Shown here one piece after another: positions 12,001 through 17,600 of a stretch of 64,000 nt of DNA. Position numbers and translations under genes: made by a program. Within the stretch, counting starts at the first letter, position 1. The number at the start of each line of letters is the position of its first letter. The notes under the pieces are model-generated. The model was given only the letters and a program-made list of their open reading frames with translations, did no database searches and was not told the origin of the DNA. The stretch lies in assembly GCF_007625205.1 (NCBI RefSeq), contig NZ_VMNI01000008.1, positions 62,001 through 126,000 of the forward strand, in the 5' to 3' direction. The stretch comes from Denitromonas ohlonensis. GTDB lineage: Bacteria; Pseudomonadota; Gammaproteobacteria; Burkholderiales; Rhodocyclaceae.

Positions 12001-12257
12001 CGGCGCTGATCGGCGCCTTCATCATCACCAAGAATCCGCGTAAGGTGGTGTTCAGCAACCCGGGCGGCGTGGCCGACCTGCGCAGCCGCGGCCAGCTCAA
12101 CGCGCTGGATCATCAAACCAAGAACGACAAGAGCAACCGCGTAGCCGCCGGCGCCGCCGAAAACTACGCCACCGCCGCCGGTGGCCTGGTGTTCGTCGAT
12201 CCGGATCTGTTCGAATGCGGCAAGCCCGGCGAGCCGAACGCGTGCGAAGACCTTTGA
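3..12257 (+). CDS. Giant two-partner-secretion exoprotein / filamentous adhesin (TpsA-type), 5' end outside window
   Basis: The frame is open from base 3, so the N-terminus (signal peptide and TPS secretion domain) lies upstream; residue n is encoded at base 3n and 4084 residues are visible. Residues about 1-1780 are degenerate modules of roughly 60-70 residues, rich in Gly, Ala, Ser, Thr and Asp, with recurring cores such as GSAGVAGSATV and ATIGDG, as in long beta-helical adhesins. Residues about 2310-2430 form a Ser/Thr/Asn-rich heptad-like stretch that looks coiled-coil. Residues about 2520-4060 return to beta-helix-like sequence. Cysteines are rare: C3075 and C3081, and a C-terminal pair C4072/C4081. 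The transporter gene follows 17 bases downstream. The family is that of LktA-like filamentous adhesins and haemagglutinins. A role in surface adhesion or biofilm is inferred from the family. Confidence 0.85.
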   Translation, partial: VGIGFSVSVNTIVSDVAAYIGNFDPLGLDLVPALGNISTTGKVNLVAVSEVSQGAYSVAGALATDSKAQTDMPAGASDTQDGGGSGTASKSGKGKFGVAVSADVSINDVTADTKAYVSDGATISAATALDLDATNTLALSALSGAVTISTQQSGNALAGSYAQNSLAGTTAAYADDATLTLTGPLTADAKTTGTIETLSASIAGTKGKVGVAGSVSINDIDNSTKTYLSNVLLTGVSTVGLTALDDSTIRAIAGAIAFGGKAGIGLSFSWNQLDNDTESWIANSDVDATGLVSVAATTDNSIDTISAAIGASKGPMAGAAAVTINTIDNSTKTWIAGTRGGDGVDSAANIALLSTDSSRIFGLAGALGATTGSAGVGVTFAWNDVDNIVDARLKNNANAESTAGDITVKADSSTHIEGISAAGGVSGKAGVAGAATVVQAKNTVKASIDAGSTAIADGNVHVGASDDVDLFSLAGNVAGGGKAGIGASASVLITNNTVEARIDGSATGRGKRGAIDVPTGDKNSAGTLLTESTRGVAVTATSHEDIETIAAGGSGGGSAGVAGSATVTDLTETTTAAIGSGATINPLDDGSSTQDVTVRASDETTLLGVAGAVAFGGSGGVGAGADVGLIGKTTTASVAGNVKTNDTVTVEARSEEDITSVAASLSVGGSAGIAGSASVYVVDVTTKSEIADGATVHSDGNVIVSADDDNEIDMIAGNGAFGGSAGVGASAAVAIINKTVTARVGTGATVDALGKATGVTVADGSFDTTYTANGTDEGEISAPAASNPDGSDSQALTGQRTGIRGTATGFQGLAVTATNQDDIETISATGSAAGSAAITLAGDVNVITTNTTADIADNAQINQNTGTGAAAGQSVLVAAGNDHYQMGIAGSASGAGAVGIGAAADVLVAKHTTTAKVGDSADVRARKDVSVIASAQEEILSIAAGLGVGGTVGVAGSTSVLSMTNVTSATTGTGSVVDADGNVRIVATDHTETDVVDGTLAVGLGAAGVGGAVGVTRIEKDTTAGVGVGATVNARGNNTASMQALSGNDLTDRDAITGLMVEANSSEDLFSVAASGAGGFYAGVSGAVTVTSVDSDTTAVIGNGALINQGVTNGSATQDVNVSAKNHARLDAYTGSLAGGAVGAAGGVDVGTIKNDTTALIDNNAQVSAKRDVDVNALTDADIDSITVSAAGGIGAIAGGISVYSVGSGLDAEGRKKLKSDSGDFGDVNSYADDQASDGSINSLLAGSDDARIRNAGTQSQTARAGVSISGDLAGANTAGTTATIGDANITTGGAIDIDARQDIDVKVLAGGASVGGVGLGVGVGVVAVNAGTAADVAALATLNSGGAISVGAHTKTVSDLTGFAGSYGGLAADAAVAIVTDNSTTRAAIGDGVQIVDATGVSVSASDDRTAESEAVGVSVSGGAAVGASVATATLGGSTTASAGDNLLAGQSVNTVDSLTVTADSSTTAKAESIAGKAGIGLAASGSVATAKTTPTVSAMIGDNSRIKVSGTTNVNATGRSSADADAIGVNVAGGVGIGASIATATSAPDIDAAIGAGARITANQVRIAATQAILGSGTSAYALGAAGGLLAGVNATYAESNNNGKVDAKLGDNSELVVASNVNVDATNNTRQRTDVTGVSIGGVLAAGATIGHANSDTETHASLGNGVQVASLGGLTGLISVTAVGTDDNIATAVSGSGGLISGSAASVGTFSESDTSARVGSGDATHSLNASTVTLTADHTTQFNGKVDSVSASAVGASGSKARHTVKSTVEATVADNGRINANHVDIDANNRAHKFWWGASSVAADAATNADSAAWNIKSGSGGALNAAAGSSRSTVTLTTVARIGQNAQVHGLMPALGEGSFSMDAFNDVIGHDKSKLDSGGLVAVAATETHFTATGNATAEFGAGAQVTSDTGDITAGTRSRVDLDTRSSSDTYGLAGAPMGEAWSTWTGNNTAIVRSGARLLADQGGVHLGGGQASDGTRTDIEADSDVRLWNKTAFPINSDPDARTTVTSNASVQLLGTAAIETAGDITLAADKGKIDAHHVGIGKDIYREAASGIVSGISNAFGGDDVSFDIEGGETVVGGSSTAQIEGSALAGIHRFESLTLEYELVDASGNVVASPVTGTDGRVLWRLKVSKTDGVNYTIDPAVGLAANIQKRIDKLRSLMEQYSGDPVAVGAYESEIKFLQFKLVELGLASGDPNGTNFNTGNWNNPSPKEVKLEEIAQKEAQIDSLGNDIVSTTDGATTTTDGALTAQTTLTTDAGTVVLRADSINGNNATIQTNLAGMGNFNAADGDYLNLIGQQGTAASLRSDINTLQGQLSADRTSLATSNANIDTLLGNIASRQSQIDTLLATNGAQSQIDALRALNDTDRSAATSELGTANSLLAGIATKSTLLDQKAGSLNSTYTTINSLQSTLRSRFANGSADSSRVAAVTNLQSSNTSLRGDVSTLAGSINGADATVAGASTTVAGNLTTVQGYETDLGTAQTDLVALEAQLPGLSDVPANGPIADFMHVDDITVRLGNIDVTADNLTGTGALRAPGDAKISIVNNTPDFLVLGKLTVDSDSGGEIRQNGFLINDNNEIRRINLNNQAPSLTLQTKHNNGAGLPQIEVISNYDPNSAKNANLPAPSPDIQLSDDVSNPLGLVRVYSQAGSIYVDGDIRAAQVDVQADNGDFVQSFVDGFYHSSGDPAANVQGGQTSTPAGKGIVANGSVFISARYLNINGLVQSGIETWNITLPTTPVLTGPASLYGLNQSALDTLVENWKNSTGPQYSTLAAAGGAVVFNAALNRIEANASYAHTDMGTSGWAQRTSSFGGLYPLISDYGNIGASYDPSVTGGRFVLDGEAVKGGYIQLYGQILNTAGSASRLKVLDGFGQIVVTNPTDRAVVVNNLSTGTDADGSGRGVRGVIDITDIQRVNTTNGTSDAIHTVITRENNTVMLDQTGRWEGSVFNPNYRFTGADTTAADGRNTTYDPQTGLRYVWTTATDKSTNTYWQFSGTQFLGISALRTRPSGTVESKRGPYTTGTRRLDDGTYLLRDTSLTGTPLKTTSDTRTTSDHWTKTKEWTDCNWWTVCIAQDYHSKWTQSTGTQTITTFSLKADYPINVEFSGQDTGLVAINSKSDVTLNGLINNRFGDTTITAGVNPGVGVTSNPALVKAGQSILQGSEDALVTGQTLNFAASYSVGTTGSNANPVNIDLNGGTLNAAVASGNLALRQANGDLSIGIVSAGGAANAGLGQVLIAADGHLSMAGPLSSVTGNQIELVSENGSIGSATDPFRIKAGFTSNLAERRFYGVTAAARESIFLDSESWIGNLGADLLVSSITSTTGDVQVRTPGRIIDNNPFETRDERTYAQLLTLWEELSLLENTTKNAEKQQAAIAAFEAGASQEYRIYWQIRNQQADPSSFDANHTVALSTAQETAMRDSLAQQGKTQTEIDTLVRDYSKNKTDEYRALHEKLYATPVYENLIPVGYQDGFAYAATQTERDAQLKGSSWSEHELGIAFSPGLLKETTDTNPVLKDPNVAGTSVTLLADQGIGETGLTRMIDLSLNPGLISDDDKVALAAAERNDLSINGGIASVTQRKPVVVGGNGLLTVTDRAGNAVAGDVFLASETSVNVGAILSTGETRLKAAGSIMHGAGAGLPSFVASSLILESAKGDIGSATQPVLVQLGDNDPLIARADGDIFITQLGNDLAVDTLFSRAGIWLTAPGSIVDAFNTDDTNIRSQTLNLLAGGSLGSASNFLDIGLGPRLESDTDDTGYLTANAGTGAFLRSPSLPLILHQVDAGTEIRVIGGTDVVVEGAVTAPVSVDIAAGDDVRFDGGQIATDTVAISAGSDGTGNVAGSSTAGPDIVATTSAFITAPQGIGTGAPVEVRTPQLDLQADTMDVVATPLTPAQPLMINASGVGGSMASDVTLNLASGSSVTIGTLFANTSQTTATTPLFTVTDGQLGDYAAFYTPAFAIRVDHQNRAFQPGFDVRAFTLSGLYDMVVTPESALIGAFIITKNPRKVVFSNPGGVADLRSRGQLNALDHQTKNDKSNRVAAGAAENYATAAGGLVFVDPDLFECGKPGEPNACEDL

Positions 12258-12274
12258 GGATGGGGAGACAATCA

Positions 12275-13954
12275 ATGCAGGGAACGATCACGCGGCAAGC
12301 CGCAGGACTGGGGCTGATGATGGCCACCTCGCTGGTGATGGCGCAAACCCCCGGCACGGCCGAATCGCCGGGCGCCATCCAGCAGCAACAGCAACAGGAA
12401 ATCGACCGGCGACTGCGTGACGAACGCATCCAGCAACGCCCCGTGGCGCCCGAAATCTCGGTGCCGCAAGGCGGCCCGGCCGCGCCAGCCAGCACCGCCA
12501 AAACCATCCGCGTCGAGCAGATCCTCATCGACCGCTCCGAGATCCTGACCCAGGGCCAGATCGACGCCATCGTCAAGCCGCTCGAAGGGCAGACGGTCAG
12601 CCTCGCCGACCTGCAGCAAGCCATCGACGCCCTCAACGCGCTCTACACCGCCGCCGGCCAGGCCACCGCACGCGCCATCTTGCCGCCGCAAACCGTCAAG
12701 GACGGTCAGGTGCGCTTCCGCCTGGTCGAAGCCAAAGTGGGCGATGTGCGTGTCAATGGCGCCGAGGCCATCGACCCGGCCTTCATCACCGATCGCGTCG
12801 CGCTCGAAGCCGACCAGCTGCTCTCGGTGCCGGTGCTCGAATCCGCGCTGGTGCGCTTCAACCGCCTGCACAGCACCCAGCTGCGCGCCGGTGTGGTGGC
12901 TGGCAGCAAGTTCGGCACCACTGACGTCGAGATCACCGCCGTCGAGCCGCCACGCACCAAGTTCTCGGTGTTCTTCGACAACGCCGGGCGCGACACCGTG
13001 GGCCAAACCCGCGGCGGCTTCAACGCCCGCTTCGCCAACCTCGCCGGCCGCAGCGACACCCTGCAGTTCCTCGCCACCCGCACCGAGGGCTCCGAAAACT
13101 ACGCGCTGTCCTATTCGTTACCGCTCGACTGGCACGACCTGCGCCTCGACCTCTCGGCCAGCAAAGGCAACATCAGCATCGTCGACGGCCCCTTCGAACC
13201 GCTCGACATCACCGGCAGCTCCAGCGACTTCACCGCCGGCCTCACCTACCCGCTCATCGTCACGCTCGAAGACATGTGGTCGGTCTACGGCCGCCTCTCG
13301 GCCCGCGAATCGTCCAGCGCCTTCGGCGGCCTGGAGCAGGAAAAACTCAACCTGCGCGTGTTCACCGCCGGCATCTCCGGCGAGCATCAAAGCGACGACA
13401 CCGCCTGGTATGTCGACCACTCACTCGCCTCCGGCATCACCGCCCTCGGCGGCGACCAGGGCTTCCTCTACTACCGCGGCAGCGCCACCCGCTTCGACCG
13501 CCTCTCCGAACGCTTCCAGCTTCTGCTGCGCGGCGGCCTGCAACTGTCGGACACCCGCTTCCTGCCCGCCAGCGAACTGTTCCAGATCGGCGGCGCCTAC
13601 ACCGTGCGCGGCTTCTCCGAAGGCCTGCTCTCAGGCCGCAACGGCTACTTCGTCTCCGCTGAACTCCGCATCGGCCGCACCCTCGAGGAATACCAGGCCG
13701 CCGACCCCGACGGCCCCACGCTGCACGGCATCGTCTTCATCGACCACGGTGGGGCGCTGCCTTACCGGCCGGGCAACCTCAAGGAAAGCACGCATGACGA
13801 CTACCTGACCAGTGTTGGCTTTGGCGTGTTGTTCGACTTTTCCGAAAAAGTGACTGGGCGCATCGTCATTGGTCAGCCGCTGCGGGGGAATCCGGCGGAG
13901 CTGCATGACAAGCGGCCGCGGGCGCATGTGTCTTTGAATATTGCGTTGAACTAA
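12275..13954 (+). CDS. ShlB/FhaC/HecB-family outer-membrane transporter of the two-partner secretion system (TpsB)
   Basis: This 559-residue protein is expected to sit in the outer membrane and export the giant exoprotein encoded just upstream. The ATG at 12275 is chosen because GGGGAGA lies about 6-12 bases before it and it gives a clean signal peptide (hydrophobic residues 11-22, cleavage near AQTPG). A Gln-rich linker (35-55) follows, then a POTRA-like domain (about 77-150) and a long C-terminal beta-barrel with alternating polar and aromatic residues. The VRGF motif at about residue 444 is the conserved lid-loop motif of Omp85/TpsB barrels. The 17-base spacing to the exoprotein is typical of a tpsA-tpsB operon. 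TpsB identity is firm; substrate specificity is inferred from adjacency. Confidence 0.93.
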   Translation: MQGTITRQAAGLGLMMATSLVMAQTPGTAESPGAIQQQQQQEIDRRLRDERIQQRPVAPEISVPQGGPAAPASTAKTIRVEQILIDRSEILTQGQIDAIVKPLEGQTVSLADLQQAIDALNALYTAAGQATARAILPPQTVKDGQVRFRLVEAKVGDVRVNGAEAIDPAFITDRVALEADQLLSVPVLESALVRFNRLHSTQLRAGVVAGSKFGTTDVEITAVEPPRTKFSVFFDNAGRDTVGQTRGGFNARFANLAGRSDTLQFLATRTEGSENYALSYSLPLDWHDLRLDLSASKGNISIVDGPFEPLDITGSSSDFTAGLTYPLIVTLEDMWSVYGRLSARESSSAFGGLEQEKLNLRVFTAGISGEHQSDDTAWYVDHSLASGITALGGDQGFLYYRGSATRFDRLSERFQLLLRGGLQLSDTRFLPASELFQIGGAYTVRGFSEGLLSGRNGYFVSAELRIGRTLEEYQAADPDGPTLHGIVFIDHGGALPYRPGNLKESTHDDYLTSVGFGVLFDFSEKVTGRIVIGQPLRGNPAELHDKRPRAHVSLNIALN

Positions 13955-14541
13955 AGCGGCGGCGCGGGCGCCGTGCCTGAGCCTTCTGCCAACGCTACGG
14001 TGAGACTCAACCGGTTGTCGCGGTGCGACGGGACGTTGGCCGGGTCTCGCCCCGGCGAGCGACCTACTTTCTTGCTCGTGCAAGAAAGCTAGGCAAAGAA
14101 GCACGGCCCACTTTCGCGCCCCTTCGGGGTCCCCGCCCTCCGGACACGCCGGGCGGGGTGCTTCGCAAACTCGCCCTGCGGGCTCAAACAGCGAAGCCCC
14201 TCTTTCCGCCCGCCGCATCCTCCGGTTGGCGCGGCAGAGGGCGGGTCGATCGTGCCCCAAGAGACTGGCAGAGCCTCGATTCTTCAGGCATATTCTTTTT
14301 TGTCGTGGCTACCGCTACGACGATAGTGATTGACTCTGATCGGTTGAGCACCCGCTTGATCCGAGTCGATCTGACACGCTCGAACGTTGGGTTTAAAACC
14401 CTGCCCCCGGAGTCCCATGACCTCGGAATGCCATCTACGCGAACAGAATTGAGATCTGATCCCACTCCTTTTCACGGCGTTTCAATCTATGCGATTTCCA
14501 GACTGGACTCACTTGCCAAACAATTGACTGAGATTTTATCC
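13955..14541. other. 587-bp intergenic region with a dispersed repeat
   Basis: No convincing gene is visible. The left part holds a GC-rich dispersed repeat (14034-14190), listed separately. From about 14280 the sequence becomes AT-richer and leads into the lipoprotein gene at 14542. An open frame runs through from 14023, but its translation before 14542 has no signal peptide, homology or codon bias of a gene. Confidence 0.6.
14034..14190 (+). repeat. Dispersed intergenic repeat, copy A (inverted relative to copy B)
   Basis: The element begins CGTTGGCCGGGTCTCGCC and ends near CCCTGCGGGCTCAAACA. The same two termini occur in reverse complement at 20464-20620, and both copies are 157 bases long. 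The interiors diverge but each contains a short hairpin (here CTTTCTTGCTCGTGCAAGAAAG). It is probably a MITE/REP-like family of the genome. Confidence 0.7.
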
Positions 14542-15726
14542 ATGCATCTTTCTGTTCAGAATCGCGCTAAATCCCGTGTCCTGTTAATTCCATTAACATT
14601 ATGTGCAGTATTTACATCAGCTTGTACGTCATTCAATCCCGCAGAGGACCCAAAAATCACTGCTGAAGCACAAAAGAAGAAGACTGAACTACTGGAAAGT
14701 GTCTCGACCTCTTGGATTCAACGGCGCTCAAGAGAATATGGGGAGTGGCAATCGTCAAATTCTGACAATGAAAACCAATTGAAATCGATCATTGATAAAG
14801 CTCCCGAACAAGCAACAAAGAAAGACAGATCGATCGATGCCAACGATAGGGTGACCTTTTTCTATTTATCAACAACTGAAATCTGGGATAAACATTTCGC
14901 GCCAAAAATGGTTGCAATACCTAGTGGCGAGTTCTCTATTGGCGGGCGAGACAAGAAAGCAGATAGCAATGAAAAGCCACTAAAGAGAATTGCAATAAAA
15001 AAGCCGTTCTTAGTTTCAAAGAATCCAATTACTCTTGGAGAATTTGCCTATTTCGTAAAGAAAACCGGATACAAATCAGACTCTGGCATCAAAGGTTGCC
15101 TGTTCAACAGCATATTCTGGCAACTGGGCTCAGAACACGGATGGGCTTTCCCAGGCTATGAGCAGTCGTTTGACCACCCAGTTGTTTGCATCAACAAGCA
15201 TGATGCTCTTGCGTACGCTGATTGGCTCCGCAAGGTAACAAATAAAAATTATCGCCTATTAACTGAAGCTGAGTACGAGTGGGCTGCAAGTGGGGGGAAA
15301 GATGGCGCTTACCACTGGGGTGACACGTACGAAGAGGGAAAAGGAAATTGTTCCGTTCGTGGCACGGAAGGAGTGAAACCTGTAGGCTCCTATGAATCAA
15401 ATTCATTTGGGCTCTTCGACATGGCTGGAGGCCCAACGACTTATGTTCAAGACTGTTTTTTGGATAATTACGAAGCACTACCCGCTGACGGGAGCGCAGT
15501 CAAACAGGGGAAACCTGCCGGCGGGCTAGTAGACAAACTGGCTGAAACGTATAAACCCGACGAATGCTTGAGCTCAGTCCGCGGTGGCAGCTGGTGGGTT
15601 GTTGGTCTCTTCCAAAATACTTACCACGGATGTGAAAACTCTCTCCGCATATCAAAACGAAGTTTTGGAAACATTAACAGTAGGCAGTTTAACCGTGGCT
15701 TGCGGCTGGCTCGAGACATTCCATAA
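14542..15726 (+). CDS. SUMF1/formylglycine-generating-enzyme-like lipoprotein
   Basis: This 394-residue protein has a lipoprotein signal: basic start, hydrophobic segment 12-24 and a lipobox ending at C28 (TSAC). The ATG at 14542 is chosen because it starts that signal; the open frame upstream looks non-coding. A charged linker (35-115) precedes a SUMF1/FGE-type C-type-lectin-like domain (about 128-392), recognisable from MVAIPSGEF, the RLLTEAEYEWAASGG segment, the SFGLFDMAGG segment, VRGGSWW and the GLRLARD end. The usual N-V-W-E-W motif after DMAGG is replaced by PTTYVQD, so oxidase activity is doubtful and a binding role is more likely. It is much AT-richer than its neighbours, suggesting acquisition. 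Confidence 0.8.
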   Translation: MHLSVQNRAKSRVLLIPLTLCAVFTSACTSFNPAEDPKITAEAQKKKTELLESVSTSWIQRRSREYGEWQSSNSDNENQLKSIIDKAPEQATKKDRSIDANDRVTFFYLSTTEIWDKHFAPKMVAIPSGEFSIGGRDKKADSNEKPLKRIAIKKPFLVSKNPITLGEFAYFVKKTGYKSDSGIKGCLFNSIFWQLGSEHGWAFPGYEQSFDHPVVCINKHDALAYADWLRKVTNKNYRLLTEAEYEWAASGGKDGAYHWGDTYEEGKGNCSVRGTEGVKPVGSYESNSFGLFDMAGGPTTYVQDCFLDNYEALPADGSAVKQGKPAGGLVDKLAETYKPDECLSSVRGGSWWVVGLFQNTYHGCENSLRISKRSFGNINSRQFNRGLRLARDIP

Positions 15727-15766
15727 CCCAACATGTCGCGTTTGACGGGAAAGACAGCCCGCGTAG

Positions 15767-15792
15767 GGCGGAAAAGCGAAGCGCCTTCCGCC
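15767..15792. repeat. REP-like short hairpin
   Basis: GGCGGAA (15767-15773) pairs with TTCCGCC (15786-15792) around a short AAGCGAAGCGCC loop. This GTAGGGCGGAA...TTCCGCC form is a common intergenic repeat type in proteobacteria. There is no T-run, so a terminator role is uncertain. Confidence 0.5.
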
Positions 15793-15836
15793 GCATGGTG
15801 TAACCGAATGACGCACACAATGTCACCGCACACACA

Positions 15837-16298
15837 ATGAATCTCGACGCCATATTGGGTGTTATCAATCTGCTGCTGTACTGGCGAGTCGCCGTGTGCC
15901 TCGTCGTCAGCAGCGTCACCGCTTTTCTTCTGGTTCAGGCGTTCCCCTGGCTCTCCGGCCTTCAGGGGATCGCCTTCGCAGCACTCGGGATGCTCGCTGG
16001 CATCGTGTGGGAGGAGACGGCACATCCGTCGTCCACCTCCGCTGTCGATGCACCGCCAACCAGCACTGTCGTCGCGGTTCTTTCCGCCGCCATTTTTGGC
16101 GCCGTGTGGGGCGGAATGAGTTCTACGTCGTTCCAGTCGGCGCTTGCTGGCGCCGTGGTTCTAATCGGTGGCGTCTGGGGGTGGTTTCGGTTTGCGGTCG
16201 CTTCGCGAGGCTGGCTCACTCGGGAGCAAGGCATCATCTGCATCCTTGTTAGTGCAACTGCTTATCCTTTCGCAGCCCTCATGGCGCACAGGATGTAG
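15837..16298 (+). CDS. Hypothetical multi-pass membrane protein
   Basis: This 153-residue protein has no family I recognise. It has about four hydrophobic segments (roughly residues 17-37, 42-58, 76-110 and 130-148), with GWFRFAVASRG between the last two, so it should be an inner-membrane protein. The ATG at 15837 has no clear Shine-Dalgarno sequence. Its upstream region carries a REP-like hairpin. It lies in the lower-GC accessory patch between a SUMF1-type lipoprotein and another orphan membrane protein in the same direction, but nothing shows that they work together. Confidence 0.55.
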   Translation: MNLDAILGVINLLLYWRVAVCLVVSSVTAFLLVQAFPWLSGLQGIAFAALGMLAGIVWEETAHPSSTSAVDAPPTSTVVAVLSAAIFGAVWGGMSSTSFQSALAGAVVLIGGVWGWFRFAVASRGWLTREQGIICILVSATAYPFAALMAHRM

Positions 16299-16325
16299 GG
16301 TGCAATAACCATCGAAGGTCAAGTC

Positions 16326-16913
16326 TTGAAATCCACCAATCAACGCCACAACCCAACGCTGCTCGGAATGGCGTATGGATCATGCCTGATTTTTATCCAG
16401 CTCATTCTTTTTCGTTACGTCAGCACAGAACCTGTGTTTCACGAAACCATGCTTGCTGTGAAGTCGTTCTGCCAGCCTTCACTATACAAACAGATTTCAC
16501 TGATCTCGAACAACCCAGATCTTGTGTTGATGTCACCGACCGCTATTCTTAGCGCGCTGTTTTTTTCAATGCTGTTTTCCTTTGTTAAAACAGATTGGAA
16601 AAATAGCAATCGCATACTTTCAACGACAACCACCAACACCCATAAATTCAAGCCATATATTCTACTTGTCAATGGGACAGTTTTTGTCGGAACTACAATC
16701 TTTCTGCTGTTTTATATAAATGCAGACTTTGTCAATGCCTACCGATTTAGCAAAGCCGGGATTGCCGCAAACGCAATGGCGAACTCATTGATTGGGTTAT
16801 GGTTCCATAGCTCCATTTTCTTTATTGGCTTATTCATTGGCTGCGTCGCGATCAGCTCAGCTCTTGTATTCTTGCTTTCAACACTCAGGAGAAATCACGG
16901 CGTCGGCACTTAG
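16326..16913 (+). CDS. Hypothetical membrane protein, AT-rich
   Basis: This protein of up to 195 residues is predicted to span the membrane about four times (around residues 15-32, 75-92, 114-135 and 155-188). I recognise no family. The first possible start is a TTG at 16326 preceded by a weak AAGG; an ATG at 16368 would shorten it by 14 residues, so the start is unsettled. Its base composition is clearly more AT-rich than the flanking genes, which suggests recent acquisition. The bases around the TTG (GTCAAGTCTTGAAATCCA) recur almost unchanged upstream of the NnrU-family gene at 19703. Confidence 0.5.
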   Translation: MKSTNQRHNPTLLGMAYGSCLIFIQLILFRYVSTEPVFHETMLAVKSFCQPSLYKQISLISNNPDLVLMSPTAILSALFFSMLFSFVKTDWKNSNRILSTTTTNTHKFKPYILLVNGTVFVGTTIFLLFYINADFVNAYRFSKAGIAANAMANSLIGLWFHSSIFFIGLFIGCVAISSALVFLLSTLRRNHGVGT

Positions 16914-17084
16914 TGTCGTTTCACCCCGAGGGTCGCGTCGTGTTTGGTCCCAGCCCATCGGGCTCGGGGGTCAGCTCTTAAAATCCAGCGCTTTGGTGCC
17001 ATGCTCACGGCGACAAAGTTTCCGTCTTGACCGTGCAACAACCGACCAGCACAGTCGAACGCAACCGCATCCGGAGATCTGATC

Positions 17085-17417
17085 ATGACCCTGCTCATCC
17101 TTGGCCTGCTGCTGTTTCTCGGCGTGCACTCGGTATCCATCGTCAACGCGCCGTGGCGCGACCGGATGCACGCCCGCTTCGGTGAGGCGGGGTGGAAGGG
17201 GGTGTACTCGCTGGTGTCGCTGGCGGGCTTTGTGCTCATCATTTATGGCTATGGCGCCGCGCGGATGGAGCCGGTGGTGCTCTACGCGCCGCCGATGGGC
17301 TTGCGGCACCTTGCGCTGCTGCTGCTCGTGCCGGTGTTTCCGCTGTTTCTCGCCACCTATCTGCCCGGCCGCATTCAGCGCATTGCGCGGCATCCGACGC
17401 TCGGGAATAGGGGATAG
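17085..17417 (+). pseudogene. Truncated NnrU-family gene (5' copy)
   Basis: The first about 320 bases match the intact NnrU-family gene at 19703 almost base for base, including part of the upstream region. The match stops abruptly after CATCCGACGCTCG (17390-17402), where a palindromic element begins. The frame then closes at a TAG inside that element, leaving 110 residues: the first three hydrophobic segments without the C-terminal half. The Shine-Dalgarno region is retained, so a short membrane peptide could still be made. It is most likely a decayed duplicate. Confidence 0.85.
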
Positions 17418-17464
17418 ACCACGGTTTAGGGGCGAAAAAAACGTGGTCTGTGCCCTATTCCCCG
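17402..17464. repeat. Palindromic element at the break of the truncated NnrU-family copy
   Basis: The left arm (17402-17423, CGGGAATAGGGGATAGACCACG) and right arm (17442-17464) are near-perfect inverted repeats of about 22 bases around an 18-base A-rich loop. The arms resemble the GTGGTCTGT...CCCTATTCC repeats that I associate with REP/RAYT-type elements; that link is from memory and is inference. The element sits exactly where homology to the intact copy ends. Confidence 0.65.
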
Positions 17465-17600
17465 AAGTCGCGGTATTCAAGAATTTGCCTGAAGAACCGA
17501 TTTCCAACTTGTGGCTTCAATGCCGTTGGTCGAAACGACCCAATGTCCATTGAGTGCAGTCTCAGGTCGTACGCGTACGTTTTGCACAAGGAGGGTGATC

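Noticed and set aside
14023-14541. N-terminal extension of the SUMF1-like protein from 14023
   Set aside because: It reads through an intergenic repeat and lacks coding character; the ATG at 14542 gives a clean lipoprotein signal.
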